A DNA stretch of 64,000 bases from Fen-1245 sp963835535 (lineage in GTDB: Bacteria > Gemmatimonadota > Gemmatimonadetes > Gemmatimonadales > JACORV01): positions 186,001-250,000 of the forward strand of contig CAWIFL010000003.1 in the NCBI GenBank assembly GCA_963835535.1, in the 5' to 3' direction. The translations under genes were made by a program, and so were the position numbers. This document shows, piece by piece, positions 17,052 through 27,701 of this stretch (position 1 is its first letter; each line of letters opens with the position of its first letter). Below the pieces are notes generated by a model, which ran no database searches, was not told where the DNA came from, and saw only the letters and a list, made by a program, of their open reading frames with translations.

Positions 17052-17632
17052 TTGTGACCTCCGAGACTGTCCAGAGCCAGATTGAGCCAGAGGACGTTGA
17101 CGCGGGGTTCGCCGAAGATGCCGAGCGTCCGCCCTTCCGTGTGACGCGCCACCAGCGCACGGACCGTGTCGGCGTCAGCCCGCGGGCGCGCGGCGACCCG
17201 CGGCACCTGGCCCTCGGCGCTGGCGGGCGAGATGTCGGGATCGAGGCCCGAGCCCGACGACGTCACGAGGTCCGCCGGGATCTGCCCCTTCACCCAGTGA
17301 TCGAGCTTCACCGCGCTGTCCACCGCCTGCACGATCAGCGTGTCGGCGAGCTTGGCGCTGGTGGGCCCCAGGTTGGTGCCGCCGGACAGCGTGTCGTCAT
17401 AGCCGCTGCCGGCCGCCGACGGCCGCGCATGGAAGTAGCGGGCGCTCGCGAACGACTGCCCGATGAGCAGGCTGCCCACGACGTGCCCGTCCACCGAGAC
17501 CAGCGAGCCGTTGGACTGCCGCGGGAAGAGCAACTGCGCGATCCCGGTGACGACGCCCGGATAGAGCACGCCCGTGATGAGCATCAGGACGAGCGTCACG
17601 ACGATCGCTGGACGAAGCTGGTTCTTGAGCAT
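17048..17632 (-). CDS. kdpC: potassium-transporting ATPase subunit KdpC
   Basis: KdpC, 194 residues, has one N-terminal membrane span (PAIVVTLVLMLITGVLYPGVVTGI) and a periplasmic domain with SLLIGQSFASARYFHARPSAAG, SGGTNLGPTSAKL and SSGSGLDPDISPASA, all KdpC hallmarks. It stabilises the KdpA-KdpB complex and raises ATP affinity. ATG 17632 lies 2 bases after kdpB's stop. Confidence 0.96.
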   Translation of the reverse strand: MLKNQLRPAIVVTLVLMLITGVLYPGVVTGIAQLLFPRQSNGSLVSVDGHVVGSLLIGQSFASARYFHARPSAAGSGYDDTLSGGTNLGPTSAKLADTLIVQAVDSAVKLDHWVKGQIPADLVTSSGSGLDPDISPASAEGQVPRVAARPRADADTVRALVARHTEGRTLGIFGEPRVNVLWLNLALDSLGGHK

Positions 17633-17634
17633 CG

Positions 17635-19679
17635 TCAGGCCAGGTGAAGAAGGGTGATCAGCACGTCGAGGACCTTGATCCCCGCGAACGGGATCAGGAT
17701 GCCGCCCACGCCGTAGATCCAGAGATTGCGCCGCAGGATCTGCGCAGCCGGCGCCGGCCGCCACCGCACGCCACGGAGGGCGAGCGGGATCAGGGCGACG
17801 ATGATGAGCGCGTTGAAGACGACGGCGGACAGCACGGCCGACTGCGCGGTGTGGAGGCGCATGACGTTCAGGGACTGCAGCGCCGGATAGGTGGCGACGA
17901 ACATGGCCGGGATGATCGCGAAGTACTTGGCCACGTCGTTGGCGATCGAGAAGGTGGTCAGCGCGCCGCGGGTGATGAGCAGCTGCTTCCCGATCTCCAC
18001 CACCTCGATGAGCTTGGTCGGATTGGAGTCGAGGTCGATGAGGTTCCCCGCCTCCTTCGCCGCCTGCGTGCCGGTGTTCATCGCCACCGCCACGTCGGCC
18101 TGGGCGAGCGCCGGCGCGTCGTTGGTGCCGTCCCCGGTCATCGCGACGAGCCGCCCGCCGGCCTGCTCGCGCCTGATGAGCGCCATCTTGTCCTCGGGCT
18201 TCGCCTGGGCGAGGAAGTCGTCCACGCCGGCCTCGGCGGCCACGGCGGCGGCGGTGAGCGGGTTGTCGCCCGTGATCATCACCGTCTTGATGCCCATGCG
18301 CCGCAGCTCGGCGAAGCGCTCCTTTATCCCGCCCTTCACGATGTCCTTGAGGTGCACCACGCCCAGGGCGCGCGCGCCCTCGGCCACGACGAGCGGCGTC
18401 CCGCCCTCGCGCGCAATCGCCTCGACCGACGCCTGGACACTCCCCGGCACGGAGCCGCCATGCTCCGCCACGAACGCCGCGATCGCGTCGGCGGCGCCCT
18501 TGCGGATCCGCCGCCCGTCGAGGTTCACGCCGCTGAGCCTGGTCTGCGCGCTGAACGGGATGAACTGGGCGCCGAGGCCCTGGATGTCCCGCTCGCGGAG
18601 CCCGTAGCTCGTCTTCGCCAGCACCACGATGCTGCGCCCCTCCGGCGTCTCGTCGGCCAGGGACGCGAGCTGGGCGGCGTCGGCGAGGCTCTCGCCGGAG
18701 ACCCCTTCGGCCGGAATCAGCGCCACCGCCTGGCGGTTGCCGAGGGTGATCGTGCCGGTCTTGTCGAGCAGCAGCGTGTCCACGTCGCCCGCCGCTTCCA
18801 CCGCCCGGCCGCTCATCGCGATCACGTTGTGCTGGATCATCCGGTCCATCCCCGCGATGCCGATGGCGGACAGCAGGCCGCCGATGGTGGTCGGGATCAG
18901 GCAGACCAGCAGGGCGACGAGAATCGGAATCGAGACTGCGCTGCCGGAATAGACCGCGAACGGCTGCAGCGTGACCACGGCCAGCAGGAACACGATGGTC
19001 AGGCCGGACAGCAGGATGATCAGCGCGATCTCGTTGGGCGTCTTCTGCCGCGTCGCGCCTTCGACGAGGCCGATCATCCGATCGAGGAAGGTCTCGCCCG
19101 GGTTCGCCGTGATGCGGATGACGAGCCAGTCCGACAGCACCTTCGTGCCGCCCGTGACGGCGGAGCGGTCGCCGCCCGACTCGCGGATGACGGGAGCAGA
19201 CTCGCCGGTGATCGCCGACTCGTCCACCGACGCGACGCCCTCGATCACCTCCCCGTCGCCCGGGATCAGATCGCCGGGCTGGCAGACGACCACGTCGCCG
19301 CGGCGCAGCTCCCCGGCCCAGACCGGCAGACCCGACTGCCGGTCCTTCGGGTCGCGCAGGCGCTTCGCCAGGGTCCGCGTGCGGGAGCCGCGCAGGGCGT
19401 CGGCCTGCGCCTTGCCCCGCCCCTCGGCCATCGCCTCGGCGAAATTCGCGAACACGACGGTGAACCAGAGCCACAGCGCGATCTGCAGCGTGAAGCCGAC
19501 GCCGCCGCGCCCCTCCAGGACGTCGCGCACCAGAACCAGCGTGGTGAGCACGCTGCCCACGAGGACGACGAACATCACCGGGTTCCGCACCATGTGCCGC
19601 GGATGGAGCTTCGCGAAGGAGTCCCGAACGGCCCGGCGCACGATCGGGGGGTCGAAGAGCGGCCGCCTGACCGTGGCCA

Positions 19680-19680
<1 letters not shown>
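17635..19680 (-). CDS. kdpB: potassium-transporting P-type ATPase subunit KdpB
   Basis: The 681-residue P-type ATPase subunit has the actuator motif TGES (158-161), the phosphorylated Asp306 in DKTGT, GDNPLTAAAVAAEAGVDDFLA and the hinge GDGTND. The length and membrane layout match KdpB. It hydrolyses ATP to drive K+ through KdpA. The ATG overlaps kdpA's TAA by one base (TAATG). Confidence 0.97.
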
Positions 19681-21395
<1,715 letters not shown>

Positions 21396-21401
21396 GACGG
21401 C

Positions 21402-21491
21402 TCAGAACCTCTCGGGGCGGAGCAGCGTGTAGATCAGGTAGAAGAGCACCGCGAGCGAGACCAGCGCGCCGACGATCGTCTCGGCGCTCAC
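21402..21491 (-). CDS. kdpF: KdpF small subunit
   Basis: A 29-residue single-span peptide starting at GTG 21491: SAETIVGALVSLAVLFYL then IYTLLRPERF. The length, spacing (6 bases before kdpA) and sequence match KdpF, the lipid-like stabilising subunit of the Kdp complex. Its start overlaps the preceding 38-residue gene by four bases (GTGA). Confidence 0.85.
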   Translation of the reverse strand: MSAETIVGALVSLAVLFYLIYTLLRPERF

Positions 21492-21604
21492 GACCGGTCC
21501 TCCTCGCCGGTGCCGTCCTCACCCAGCTTCTCGCAGCCACGCACGTACGCCAGCATGAGCGCGAAGAACGCCAGCGTGACGAGGATGTAGACGACGTCGA
21601 GCAT
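21488..21604 (-). CDS. 38-residue membrane protein heading the kdp operon
   Basis: The frame at 21604-21488 encodes one membrane helix (VVYILVTLAFFALMLAYV) followed by RGCEKLG and an acidic tail. A strong ribosome site (AGGAGGGGGAG) precedes the ATG. Similar short proteins sit just upstream of kdpF in other phyla. It shares a GTGA overlap with kdpF. A role in Kdp assembly is inferred from position only. Confidence 0.7.
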   Translation of the reverse strand: MLDVVYILVTLAFFALMLAYVRGCEKLGEDGTGEEDRS

Positions 21605-21655
21605 CTCCCCCTCCTGGTGCAGCGGGGGGAGCATATGCGGCGGGGTGTCAAAACG

Positions 21656-21683
21656 GTGTTAGAACAGGTCCGGCAGGCGTCAA
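21656..21683 (-). promoter_or_regulatory. possible sigma-70 promoter of the kdp operon
   Basis: On the minus strand, TTGACG (21683-21678) and TAACAC (21661-21656) are spaced by 16 bases. They lie about 52 bases before the first small ORF and just past the threonine aldolase stop. The -10 match is weak. Confidence 0.35.
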
Positions 21684-21713
21684 GATCTCATAAAGCGGCT
21701 CTGCAACTCCCGT

Positions 21714-22736
21714 TTACCGCAGCACTTCCGATATGATCTGGATCGCCCGCTCGATGTCCTGTGCGCTGACGTCCAGGTGCGTGATCGCCCGCAGCCGCTT
21801 CGGCCCGAACGCGGTCACCAGCACGCCGCGCTCGGCCAGCTTCGGAATCACCGCGTCCGCCGCGTCGCGTACGAGGTCGAGCATCACGATGTTCGTGTCG
21901 GGCGGGAGCGGCTTCACTCCCGGATGTCCGGCGAGCCCGGATGCCAGCCGCTTGGCGTTGGCGTGGTCCTCCGCCAGGCGGCCGAGGTTGTGCTCCAGCG
22001 CCCAGAGACCGGCCGCGGTCAGGATGCCCGACTGCCGCATCCCGCCGCCCAGGCGCTTGCGGATCTCCCACACGTCGTCCCGCGCCGCGCGCGGGAAGGC
22101 GAGGCAGGAGCCCACCGGGCAGCCGAGGCCCTTGGAGAGGCTCACCATCACGGTGGTCGCCGGCGCGGCGAGGCGCGCGGGGGGCACGCCCAGCGCGGCC
22201 GCCGCGTTCCAGAGCCGCGCGCCGTCGAGGTGCAGGTTGACCTTCGCCTCGCGCGCCACCGCGCCGATCGCCTCCGCGACCGCGACGGGCATCACCTTCC
22301 CGCCGGCGGCGTTGTGGGTGTTCTCGATCGCGATGGCGCTGGGACGGGGCACGTGCGGCGACGGGGCGCGCAAAGCGCCGCGCACCAGCTCCGCCGTGAG
22401 CAGGCCGTCGGGCGTCGCGACCGGGCGGATCTGCACCCCGGACAGCGTCGCCACGCCGGCGAACTCGTAGTGCACCAGGTGCGCGTTGGCCTCCAGCAAC
22501 AGCTCGGTGCCGGGTCGCGTGTCGAGCCAGATCCCGCTCTGGTTGGCCTGCGTGCCGCTCGGGAAGAAGAGCGCCGCCTCCTTGCCGAGCAGAACGGCGA
22601 TGCGCTCCTCCAGGCGGAGCGTCGTCGGGTCGTGGTCCAGGACGTCGTCGCCGACCTCGGCCTCGGCCATCGCCCGCCGCATCGCGGCGGAGGGGCGGGT
22701 GACGGTGTCGCTGCGGAGATCTATCGCGGCTGGCAT
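21714..22736 (-). CDS. ltaE: low-specificity L-threonine aldolase
   Basis: The 340-residue PLP enzyme cleaves L-threonine or L-allo-threonine to glycine and acetaldehyde. Family motifs are DLRSDTVTRPSAAMRRAMAEA, GDDVLDHDPTT, FFPSGTQANQ, IENTHNAAGG and the PLP-Lys segment VSLSKGLGCPVGS. ATG 22736 (MPAAIDLRSD) is chosen because the longer frame to 22784 is just the octamer repeat in translation. It is followed by the kdp promoter region. Confidence 0.93.
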   Translation of the reverse strand: MPAAIDLRSDTVTRPSAAMRRAMAEAEVGDDVLDHDPTTLRLEERIAVLLGKEAALFFPSGTQANQSGIWLDTRPGTELLLEANAHLVHYEFAGVATLSGVQIRPVATPDGLLTAELVRGALRAPSPHVPRPSAIAIENTHNAAGGKVMPVAVAEAIGAVAREAKVNLHLDGARLWNAAAALGVPPARLAAPATTVMVSLSKGLGCPVGSCLAFPRAARDDVWEIRKRLGGGMRQSGILTAAGLWALEHNLGRLAEDHANAKRLASGLAGHPGVKPLPPDTNIVMLDLVRDAADAVIPKLAERGVLVTAFGPKRLRAITHLDVSAQDIERAIQIISEVLR

Positions 22737-22752
22737 TGGGACCCCCACGGCA

Positions 22753-22784
22753 GGACGCACGGACGCACAGACGCACGGACGCAC
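22753..22784 (+). repeat. octamer tandem array GGACGCAC x4 upstream of ltaE
   Basis: Octamers at 22753-22760, 22761-22768, 22769-22776 (AGACGCAC) and 22777-22784. This is the same unit as the array within cinA, in the opposite orientation. It lies in the 69-base gap between the YihY gene (upstream, right) and ltaE. Confidence 0.92.
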
Positions 22785-22805
22785 GGGTCAGGCATGGCGC
22801 AGCTC

Positions 22806-23690
22806 CTAGTGGAGCACGGCGTGCTGCGCGGTCTTGCGCCGGCCCAGCTCGTAGACCTGGGCGATCTGGGCGCCGACCAGGAAGATGAAAGCCATGTAGT
22901 AGACCCAGGCGACGAGGAGGAGGACCGCTCCGAGTGTGGCGTTGCTCGCCAGCTGGTCGGTCCGGACGAAGGTGCGGAAGTAGGCGCCCAGCGCCTCCTT
23001 GGCGACGTCGAACCCGACGGCGCAGGTCACCGCGGCGACGAGCGCGGTATCCCACTTGATCCGCCGCGCCGGCGAGTACTTGAAGACCGTCACGAACAGC
23101 ACGAGCAGGAACCCGAACGCCAGCAGCTGCGCGGCGAAAAACTCGACGAAGCCGACGTGGCGCACCAGGACGGCGATGCCGTCGCTCAACAGCGCATAGG
23201 CGGCGACCAGGAATCCGGTCACCACGACCAGCGCCCCATCGGACAGCTTGCCGCGGAGCCAGGAGCGCGTCTCCTGCGTGTCGAAGACCTCGCACAGCAC
23301 GGTGCGCAGCGAGCCGAACAGCCCGGTCGCGAACCAGACGAAGAGCGGGAGGCCGACCAGGGTCAGCTTGCCGCGCGAGCGCACCACGCCCTCCGCCAGG
23401 CGGATCACGGGCGCGAACGGGCTCGAGGTCTGCGGTCCGTAGCTCGGGAACAGGCGCTGCAGATACGCCGCGAGCTCGAGGCGCGAGGCCGCCGCATTGG
23501 CGTTGAGGACGTGGCCGATCAGGGCCAGGACGATGAAACCGAAGGGGATGGCGGCGAGCAGGGCGTTGAAGGCGAGGCCGCTGGCCAGGAACGAGACATT
23601 CGACTCCTTCGCGCCCTCCCAGACGCGGCGGACGAAGTTCCGCGCGTCATGCCAGGCGAAGACCCAGCGGAGCCGATCCTTCCGGGCCAC
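22806..23690 (-). CDS. YihY/virulence factor BrkB family membrane protein
   Basis: A 294-residue protein with about six membrane helices. Family motifs are SFLASGLAFNALLAAIPFGF near the N-terminus, SRGKLTLVGLPLFVWFATGLFGSL, and SNATLGAVLLLVAWVYYMAF near the end. The family was once called RNase BN in error; its transport role is unproven. The start is GTG 23690. An 8-base gap separates it from the YtxH-like gene, suggesting one transcript. Confidence 0.9.
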   Translation of the reverse strand: MARKDRLRWVFAWHDARNFVRRVWEGAKESNVSFLASGLAFNALLAAIPFGFIVLALIGHVLNANAAASRLELAAYLQRLFPSYGPQTSSPFAPVIRLAEGVVRSRGKLTLVGLPLFVWFATGLFGSLRTVLCEVFDTQETRSWLRGKLSDGALVVVTGFLVAAYALLSDGIAVLVRHVGFVEFFAAQLLAFGFLLVLFVTVFKYSPARRIKWDTALVAAVTCAVGFDVAKEALGAYFRTFVRTDQLASNATLGAVLLLVAWVYYMAFIFLVGAQIAQVYELGRRKTAQHAVLH

Positions 23691-23698
23691 AGCCGCGC

Positions 23699-24130
23699 TT
23701 ACGCGCCGGACTCGTCGTCCTTCGAGACCTGACGGGCACCGCGCCGCGATTCGCGGGCGTCGGCCAGCCGCTTCTCGAGTTCCTCGCGCGCGGTCAGCGC
23801 CGCGCCCCGGCCGGCCTCGACGACGTCGTGCGCCACCTGCCGGCCCTCGTGCACGCGCTGCTTCGCGCTATCGAGCCCCGCCTCCACCCGGGCGCGGGCC
23901 TTCTCGTACCCGCCGGCCACGAGATTCTCCAGCTCCTCGGCCTTCTCGGCAGCCATATCCTTCAGCTGCCTGCTGCGGCTCCGGATGTTCGCCCGCATCT
24001 CCTCGCCCGACATCGGCGCGAGCAGCAGCGCCAGAGCCGCCCCGATGGTCAGCCCCCACAGGAAGGGCACCACCGGCGAGCCGCGCTTCTCCACCACCAC
24101 CACGTCGTCGTCTTCGCTGTGCCTCGCCAT
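23699..24130 (-). CDS. YtxH-domain protein
   Basis: A 143-residue protein: an acidic start, one membrane span (VPFLWGLTIGAALALLLAPMSG) with the YtxH motif LLAPMSGEEMRANIRSRSRQLKD, then a long charged amphipathic helix or coiled coil. The family is stress-linked in Bacillus and resembles gas vesicle protein GvpP, but the function is unknown. It lies between the aldolase and YihY genes. Confidence 0.82.
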   Translation of the reverse strand: MARHSEDDDVVVVEKRGSPVVPFLWGLTIGAALALLLAPMSGEEMRANIRSRSRQLKDMAAEKAEELENLVAGGYEKARARVEAGLDSAKQRVHEGRQVAHDVVEAGRGAALTAREELEKRLADARESRRGARQVSKDDESGA

Positions 24131-24144
24131 CGTCTCCCCCTCGC

Positions 24145-25566
24145 CTATTCCCCGGCTTCCGCGTCGTCCGGCGCCGCCGCCATGGCGGCGGCCGGCTCGG
24201 CGCGGCGCAGCACCGGGGCCTTCACGTAATGCGCGACCATCTCCGCGCTGTGGCTCACCTTGAGCGCCTCGAACAGGAACGAGAACTGGTCCTCGAGCGC
24301 CTCGCCCAGCGCCCCGCGCACCGCCTCCGGCAGGCTCCACCAGTCCTTCTTGAACGGGCCGAGGGCCTTCTTGCGCGTCTTGTAGAAGAACTGCTCGTCC
24401 GTCTCCCCCGCCTTGCGCTCACCGGCGGCGTTGGCGCGCAGCCAGTCGTAGATCTTCGCCTTGAACGCGGCCGGCGTCGCCTCGTGGTCGAACAGGAGCG
24501 ACTGAAAGGCGGTGGCCAGGTGGATCTCCGCCGCCTCGACCTCCGGGAAGCGGACGAAGGCCTCGGCCGGCAGCGTCGAGGCGCCGTGCTGCACCGCGCC
24601 CGCCATACCGTACTTCTTCCGCGCGTCCTCGGACAGCTTCTTCAGGACGTCGAGGTCGAGCTTCACCTCGGCGATCGAGCCGTCCGGCAGGACGACGCCG
24701 CCGTGGCTCGTCCCGGTCTGCACGCTGATCTTCGAGACCCCGACGAGCTTCGCGCCGCGGGCCATCAGCGCGCGGACGTAACCGTCCATGAAGACGTGCT
24801 GGTCCTCGATCGTGCTGTTCTTCCCGCCGACCTCGCCGATCTCGGCGCCGACCGAGATCGTGATGCCCTTGGGCTCCTCGGCGCGGATCACCTCGGTCAG
24901 CTCGGCCGCGCGCTCGTAGTTCACCTTCTGCTGTGCGTCGAGCGTCGGCCGCTCGAGGTCCACCAGCGTCGAGGTGTCGATGTCGATGTTGTAGAACCCG
25001 GCGGCGACGGCCTCCTTGATCAACACCTTGATCGCGCTGATCTCGCCCTCCGGATCGGTCGCGTACTTCTTGGCGTTGGCCTGGAAGTGGTCGCCCTGGA
25101 CGAACAGCGGGCCGCGGAAGCCTTCGCGCAACGCCGCCGCGATGAGTACGGCCACGTACTCGGCCGGCCGCTGGTCGGTGTAGGCCATCTCGGAGCGCGC
25201 GATCTCGACGAGGAAGGCGCCGGCCTCGCGCTTCACGGCGGCGCGGAACAGCGCCCGCGCCGAATCGTAGGCCATGCCCCGGATGTTGATCGCGGGCACG
25301 GTGAAGCCGTGGACCTGCCCCTTGCCCCGCGCCATGTAGAGGTCGTGGATCGAGGCCGGCCGCACGCCGACCACCTGCCCGATCTCCCACAGCACCCAGC
25401 GCGCCGCGTCCCGCCACGTCGCGTCGCCGAATACGGCGGTGTCGGCGAGCTGATCGGTCGCCTTGTCCGCGAGCGCGGCGGGTCTCGGGACGGCGACGGC
25501 GCCACCCGTGTCCACCGTCACCGCGCCGCCGAAGGGCCTCACGAGCTTGTTCACGATCTCCTGCAT
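24145..25566 (-). CDS. class II aldolase of the fructose-bisphosphate/tagatose-bisphosphate family
   Basis: The 473-residue protein is longer than classical FbaA. Class II features are FTVPAINIRGMAYDSARALFRAA, FVQGDHFQ (catalytic Asp and zinc His), YNIDIDTSTLVDLE, ISVGAEIGEVGG (metal-binding Glu) and QTGTSHGGVV (phosphate/zinc binding). It is a zinc-dependent sugar-phosphate aldolase, probably glycolytic. Tagatose-bisphosphate aldolase activity cannot be excluded. The C-terminal 110 residues (from about GERKAGETDEQFFYK) are an extra domain typical of this long subgroup. A good sigma-70 promoter lies upstream. Confidence 0.82.
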   Translation of the reverse strand: MQEIVNKLVRPFGGAVTVDTGGAVAVPRPAALADKATDQLADTAVFGDATWRDAARWVLWEIGQVVGVRPASIHDLYMARGKGQVHGFTVPAINIRGMAYDSARALFRAAVKREAGAFLVEIARSEMAYTDQRPAEYVAVLIAAALREGFRGPLFVQGDHFQANAKKYATDPEGEISAIKVLIKEAVAAGFYNIDIDTSTLVDLERPTLDAQQKVNYERAAELTEVIRAEEPKGITISVGAEIGEVGGKNSTIEDQHVFMDGYVRALMARGAKLVGVSKISVQTGTSHGGVVLPDGSIAEVKLDLDVLKKLSEDARKKYGMAGAVQHGASTLPAEAFVRFPEVEAAEIHLATAFQSLLFDHEATPAAFKAKIYDWLRANAAGERKAGETDEQFFYKTRKKALGPFKKDWWSLPEAVRGALGEALEDQFSFLFEALKVSHSAEMVAHYVKAPVLRRAEPAAAMAAAPDDAEAGE

Positions 25567-25596
25567 GACTGCTCCCGACTGCGAGTGTTCCTGGGG

Positions 25597-25625
25597 AATG
25601 TAGGGGTCCGCGCAGAGGGCGTCAA
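25597..25625 (-). promoter_or_regulatory. sigma-70-type promoter for the class II aldolase
   Basis: Minus-strand TTGACG (25625-25620), a 17-base spacer and TACATT (25602-25597) sit about 31 bases before ATG 25566. The predicted 5' leader is short and includes a GGGAG ribosome site. Confidence 0.6.
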
Positions 25626-25808
25626 AACAACCCGCGACAACGAGGTACGATATTCAACACGAAGCGCGGCGTTACGTTGGGGCGGGCCGGAGCGTCCTGG
25701 GAGGTGCACCCTTCCCACCCCTCGGTCTGAGGCGCCGCTAGCCGAGACGATAAGGGCCGGGGCTCTTACGGCGCGCCTCGGCGCCACGTAGTTTCCCACG
25801 TCAAAGCC

Positions 25809-27341
25809 ATGTACACACAAGCAAGGGCGCACCCTACCTTGGCTCCATCCGTGCCCAAGTCTCCGACGGGCATTCAGGGGCTGGACGAGATCACCGGTGG
25901 CGGGCTGCCGCGCGGCCGGCCGACGCTCATCTGCGGTGGCCCCGGGTGCGGCAAGACCATTCTCTCGATGGAGTTCCTGATCAACGGGGCGCGTCAGTTC
26001 GGCGAAACGGGCGTGTTCCTGTCGTTCGAGGAGACCGTCGAAGATCTGACGCAGAACTTCGCCTCGCTCGGGTTCGATCTGCGCCCTCTCTCGGCCCGAA
26101 AGAAGCTCTCGTTGGACTACGTCCGGGTCATGCCCAGCGAGATCCAGGAGACCGGCGAGTACGACCTGGACGGCCTCTTCATCCGCCTGGGGCACGCGAT
26201 CGATTCCATCGGCGCCAAGCGCGTGGTCCTCGACACCATCGAGACGCTCTTTTCCGGACTCTCCGATACCCGCCTGCTGCGCGCGGAGCTGCGCCGGCTC
26301 TTCGACTGGCTCAAGACCAGGGGCGTCACCGCCATCGTGACCGGGGAACGCGGCGAGGGCAAGATGACTCGCCACGGTCTGGAGGAGTACATCACCGACT
26401 GTGTCATCCTGCTGGATCACCGGGTCGTGGACCAGAACGCGACCCGGCGGCTCCGTGTCGTGAAGTTCCGGGGCTCGACCCACGGGGCCAACGAGTCGCC
26501 GTTCTTCATCGACGAGACGGGCATCTCGGTGCTCCCGATCGCCTCCCTGGGATTGCAGCACCGGGTCCCGCCCGGCCGCGTCTCGACGGGTGTGCCGGAT
26601 CTCGACGGCATGCTGGGGGGCAAGGGCTACCACCGGGGCAGCAGCATCCTGGTGTCCGGCAGCGCGGGCACCGGAAAGACCAGCCTGGGGGGCTACTTCG
26701 CAGACGCCGCCTGCCGCCGGGGCGAGTCCGCCCTCTACTTCGCGTTCGAAGAGTCGGCCGCCCAGATCGTGCGCAACCTGCGGTCGATCGGCCTCGATCT
26801 CGAGCCGTCGCTACGAAAGCGACTGCTCCAGGTCCACGCGGCACGCCCCACGACGAGCGGTCTGGAAGGGCACCTCAGCACAATGCACCGGCTGATCGAG
26901 GAACAGCGGCCGCGGGTGGTGATTGTCGACCCGATCAGCAACTTGATCTCGGTGGGTACGTCGGTCGAAGTCAAGGCCATGCTCGCGCGCCTGATCGATT
27001 TCATGAAGGTTCGACAGATGACCGCCTTGTTCACGTCGCTGACCATCGACGAAGGCCATCCTGAAGGAACCGACCTCGGCATTTCCTCGTTCATGGACAC
27101 GTGGCTGGTGCTCCGGAACATCGAAATGAACGGGGAGCGGACCCGCACGCTCAGTGTGCTGAAATCGCGGGGCATGCCGCACTCGAATCAGGTGCGGGAG
27201 TTCGTCCTGACCAGCGGTGGCCTGAAACTGCTCGAGGTAGTGCGGCATCAGGGCCGCGTGCTGGTCGGGTCGGAGCGGGAGGCCCAGGGCGGCCGCGCCG
27301 TCGCGGCACGACGCGCGGCGAGGCGCGAATCGCGTCGATGA
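25809..27341 (+). CDS. kaiC: KaiC-like double-domain ATPase
   Basis: A 510-residue KaiC homologue with two RecA-like domains. CI has Walker A GGPGCGKT (43-50) and the catalytic pair Glu74-Glu75 in SFEE. CII has GSAGTGKT (284-291) and Glu314-Glu315 in AFEE. At the cyanobacterial autophosphorylation site (Ser-Thr), CII reads Ile-Ser426-Ser427, so Ser is kept and Thr is replaced by Ser. CI contains STGVPDLDG-type KaiC spacing. It lacks the KaiA-binding C-terminal tail and instead ends in an Arg/Ala-rich tail. The gene overlaps kaiB by ATGA. A clock or a redox/energy timer role is inferred. Confidence 0.93.
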   Translation: MYTQARAHPTLAPSVPKSPTGIQGLDEITGGGLPRGRPTLICGGPGCGKTILSMEFLINGARQFGETGVFLSFEETVEDLTQNFASLGFDLRPLSARKKLSLDYVRVMPSEIQETGEYDLDGLFIRLGHAIDSIGAKRVVLDTIETLFSGLSDTRLLRAELRRLFDWLKTRGVTAIVTGERGEGKMTRHGLEEYITDCVILLDHRVVDQNATRRLRVVKFRGSTHGANESPFFIDETGISVLPIASLGLQHRVPPGRVSTGVPDLDGMLGGKGYHRGSSILVSGSAGTGKTSLGGYFADAACRRGESALYFAFEESAAQIVRNLRSIGLDLEPSLRKRLLQVHAARPTTSGLEGHLSTMHRLIEEQRPRVVIVDPISNLISVGTSVEVKAMLARLIDFMKVRQMTALFTSLTIDEGHPEGTDLGISSFMDTWLVLRNIEMNGERTRTLSVLKSRGMPHSNQVREFVLTSGGLKLLEVVRHQGRVLVGSEREAQGGRAVAARRAARRESRR

Positions 27342-27682
27342 GCGCGAAGCCGGCACGGCAGTCGCGCAGGCCCCGCAAGATCCAGGCGACGGCGGACTTC
27401 TACGATCTCCGGCTCTACGTCGCGGGTCAGACCGCGAGGTCGCTGGCCGCCATGGCGAACCTCGTGAAGCTCTGCGACGAACATCTGGAGGGGCGATACC
27501 GCATCGAGGTGATCGATCTCCTCGAGCGTCCGCAATTGGCCCGGGGCGACCAGATCGTCGCTCTCCCGACCCTGGTCCGCAAGCTCCCCAAGCCGATCCG
27601 CAAGCTGGTCGGGGATCTCTCCAACACCGAGCGCGCCCTGGTCGGGCTGGACCTGCGCCCGAGAGCCCCAGGCAAGACGTAA
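27338..27682 (+). CDS. kaiB: KaiB-like thioredoxin-fold protein
   Basis: The 114-residue protein has a 20-residue basic lead, then the KaiB domain with YDLRLYVAGQTARSLAAMAN and IEVIDLLERPQLARGDQI, followed by VALPTLVRKLP and a final helix. KaiB binds KaiC and resets its state. ATG 27338 overlaps kaiC's TGA, so both are made from one message. No kaiA is nearby, as is usual outside cyanobacteria. Confidence 0.9.
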   Translation: MSAKPARQSRRPRKIQATADFYDLRLYVAGQTARSLAAMANLVKLCDEHLEGRYRIEVIDLLERPQLARGDQIVALPTLVRKLPKPIRKLVGDLSNTERALVGLDLRPRAPGKT

Positions 27683-27701
27683 AGGCCGGCCAGGGACGGC
27701 G

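Noticed and set aside
22736..22784. An N-terminal extension of threonine aldolase starting at 22784
   Set aside because: The extra residues are only the translated octamer repeat, and the family begins at MPAAIDLRSD.
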